A DNA stretch of 5,912 nt from the NCBI GenBank assembly GCA_002792995.1, contig PFPJ01000060.1, positions 1-5,912 on the forward strand, written 5' to 3'. Below are positions 5,205-5,912 of the stretch, piece by piece; position 1 is the first letter of the stretch, and every line of letters begins with the position of its first letter. The stretch is from Candidatus Magasanikbacteria bacterium CG_4_10_14_0_2_um_filter_41_10 (lineage in GTDB: Bacteria; Patescibacteriota; Patescibacteriia; Magasanikbacterales; UBA922). The notes beneath the pieces were generated by a model, which did no database searches, was not told the DNA's origin, and saw only the letters and a list, made by a program, of their open reading frames with translations. A program made the position numbers and the translations under genes.

Positions 5205-5771
5205 ATGAACAAAAATGCTATAGCTCCTGTAAAAAAACAACTCGAATTATATATCGCACAGGGCAACCCATATTGGAATATTTCTCCTGAAACGGCAACA
5301 TACATCGTCTCACTTCTTAACACGTACAAACCAATGCGTGTATTAGAAATAGGCACCTCAATAGGATACTCTGCCATTTGTATAGGTGAAGCTTTGGCAG
5401 CTTGGGGAGGGACACTCGTGACAATAGAATCTCACGAAGAACGTTTTTCCTTGGCACAAAAAAATATTGAAGATTCAACGCTTGAAAATATCATACAAGT
5501 AAAAGGGCATGCCCCAGAAATATTGAAAAATATCGATGGATCATTTGATCTTTGTTTTTTTGACGCCACAAAATATGAACATCTTTCATATTTCAATGCA
5601 TTAAAAGAAAGAATCAATCCACACGGCATTATTATCACAGACAATATGCTCTCTCATGAAAACGAATTGGCCGAGTATAAAAAAACTGTGGAAGATGACC
5701 CACAGTTTGAGAGTGAATTAGTTGATGTGGGGACTGGGTTATTGGTAAGTCACAAAATAGAAAAACAATAA
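5205..5771 (+). CDS. SAM-dependent O-methyltransferase (COMT-like, metal-dependent family 3)
   Basis: A 188-residue cytosolic class I methyltransferase that probably methylates a hydroxyl group of a small catechol-like or other aromatic substrate; the substrate cannot be told from sequence. Seen: the helix and ISPETATYIVSLL typical of the family N-terminus; motif I VLEIGTSIGYSA (46-57), which binds SAM; E75 at the end of strand 2 for the ribose hydroxyls; FDLCFFDATKYEH (114-126), with D120 and K123 as in the D-A-x-K metal/catalytic motif; and IITDNMLSH (143-151), with D146 and N147 as the remaining metal ligands. All metal ligands are present. In-frame starts also exist at TTG 5145 and ATG 5166, but they overlap the predicted promoter or the divergent gene, and the family-length protein begins at 5205. 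It is divergent to the DUF1761 gene and ends 11 bp before a strong terminator. Confidence 0.9.
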   Translation: MNKNAIAPVKKQLELYIAQGNPYWNISPETATYIVSLLNTYKPMRVLEIGTSIGYSAICIGEALAAWGGTLVTIESHEERFSLAQKNIEDSTLENIIQVKGHAPEILKNIDGSFDLCFFDATKYEHLSYFNALKERINPHGIIITDNMLSHENELAEYKKTVEDDPQFESELVDVGTGLLVSHKIEKQ

Positions 5772-5782
5772 CATCATACAAC

Positions 5783-5817
5783 AAAAAAACTCGTCATATA
5801 ATCTGACGAGTTTTTTT
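5783..5817. terminator. strong bidirectional rho-independent terminator
   Basis: A perfect inverted repeat: seven A, then CTCGTCA (5790-5796), a 7-nt loop, TGACGAG (5804-5810), then seven T. It can terminate the methyltransferase gene on the plus strand and the gene entering from the right on the minus strand, which are convergent. Confidence 0.9.
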
Positions 5818-5842
5818 ACTTTAAAATATATTTGTAGAACCC

Positions 5843-5912
5843 CTACTTCACACTCTCAATAGCATCACCAGTGTCGTAGGTTTCTGTGTCTGGTACGGTC
5901 ACAATACGGTCT
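5843..5912 (-). CDS. C-terminal end of an unidentified minus-strand gene
   Basis: The minus strand is open from the right edge to a TAG at 5843-5845, giving 22 residues that end in DTGDAIESVK. The composition is polar and acidic, like a protein tail, and the stop lies 25 bp before the bidirectional terminator, which is the expected layout for a real gene end. The other two minus-strand frames I checked give less protein-like peptides. Too little is present to name a family. Confidence 0.5.
   Translation of the reverse strand, partial: DRIVTVPDTETYDTGDAIESVK

Noticed and set aside
5156..5377. Minus-strand in-frame extension of the DUF1761 gene to 218 residues
   Set aside because: The extra N-terminal part is antisense to the methyltransferase gene, spans both predicted promoters and lacks family resemblance; the family-like N-terminus starts at 5155.

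Overview
The window looks like ordinary chromosomal DNA from a streamlined, AT-rich bacterium. Genes are tightly packed, proteins sit at or below usual family length, and intergenic spaces are short. No start has a recognisable Shine-Dalgarno sequence, and several leaders carry a TATACT-type -10 box. The flavour of the proteins (short Pgi, stand-alone cupin phosphomannose isomerase, small EndoIII) suggests Candidatus Patescibacteria/CPR, but that is an impression and not a placement. No marker gene, rRNA or tRNA is present, and I see no IS, CRISPR, phage or defence genes.

Region 1-3250 is a minus-strand operon, read right to left: glutaredoxin, glucose-6-phosphate isomerase, a stand-alone cupin mannose-6-phosphate isomerase, and decarboxylating 6-phosphogluconate dehydrogenase (gnd). 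The gnd C-terminus runs off the left edge. The first three genes are 2-3 bp apart and gnd follows after 33 bp. An extended -10 element lies just upstream of the glutaredoxin. The operon places the fructose-6-P/glucose-6-P/mannose-6-P interconversions next to an NADPH-producing step and a thiol redox protein.

Region 3233-3482 is a roughly 250-bp gap. It holds a run of ten T (minus strand), a likely terminator for nth, a long inverted repeat, a doubtful 32-codon membrane-peptide ORF and the glutaredoxin promoter. Region 3483-4195 carries an endonuclease III gene (minus) whose catalytic residues are intact but whose C-terminal [4Fe-4S] cysteine loop is degenerate. It has its own promoter and a terminator-like hairpin in its leader.

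Region 4187-5155 holds two small integral membrane proteins on the minus strand, a DUF1761-like protein followed by a TspO/MBR protein, probably co-transcribed. A SAM-dependent O-methyltransferase (plus, 5205-5771) is divergently transcribed from them; the two predicted promoters overlap in a 49-bp gap. It ends at a strong bidirectional hairpin terminator, beyond which the C-terminus of another minus-strand gene enters the window.

I do not see a clearly new biological system. The items most worth checking are the EndoIII cluster loop, the overlapping divergent promoters and the 3280-3356 inverted repeat.
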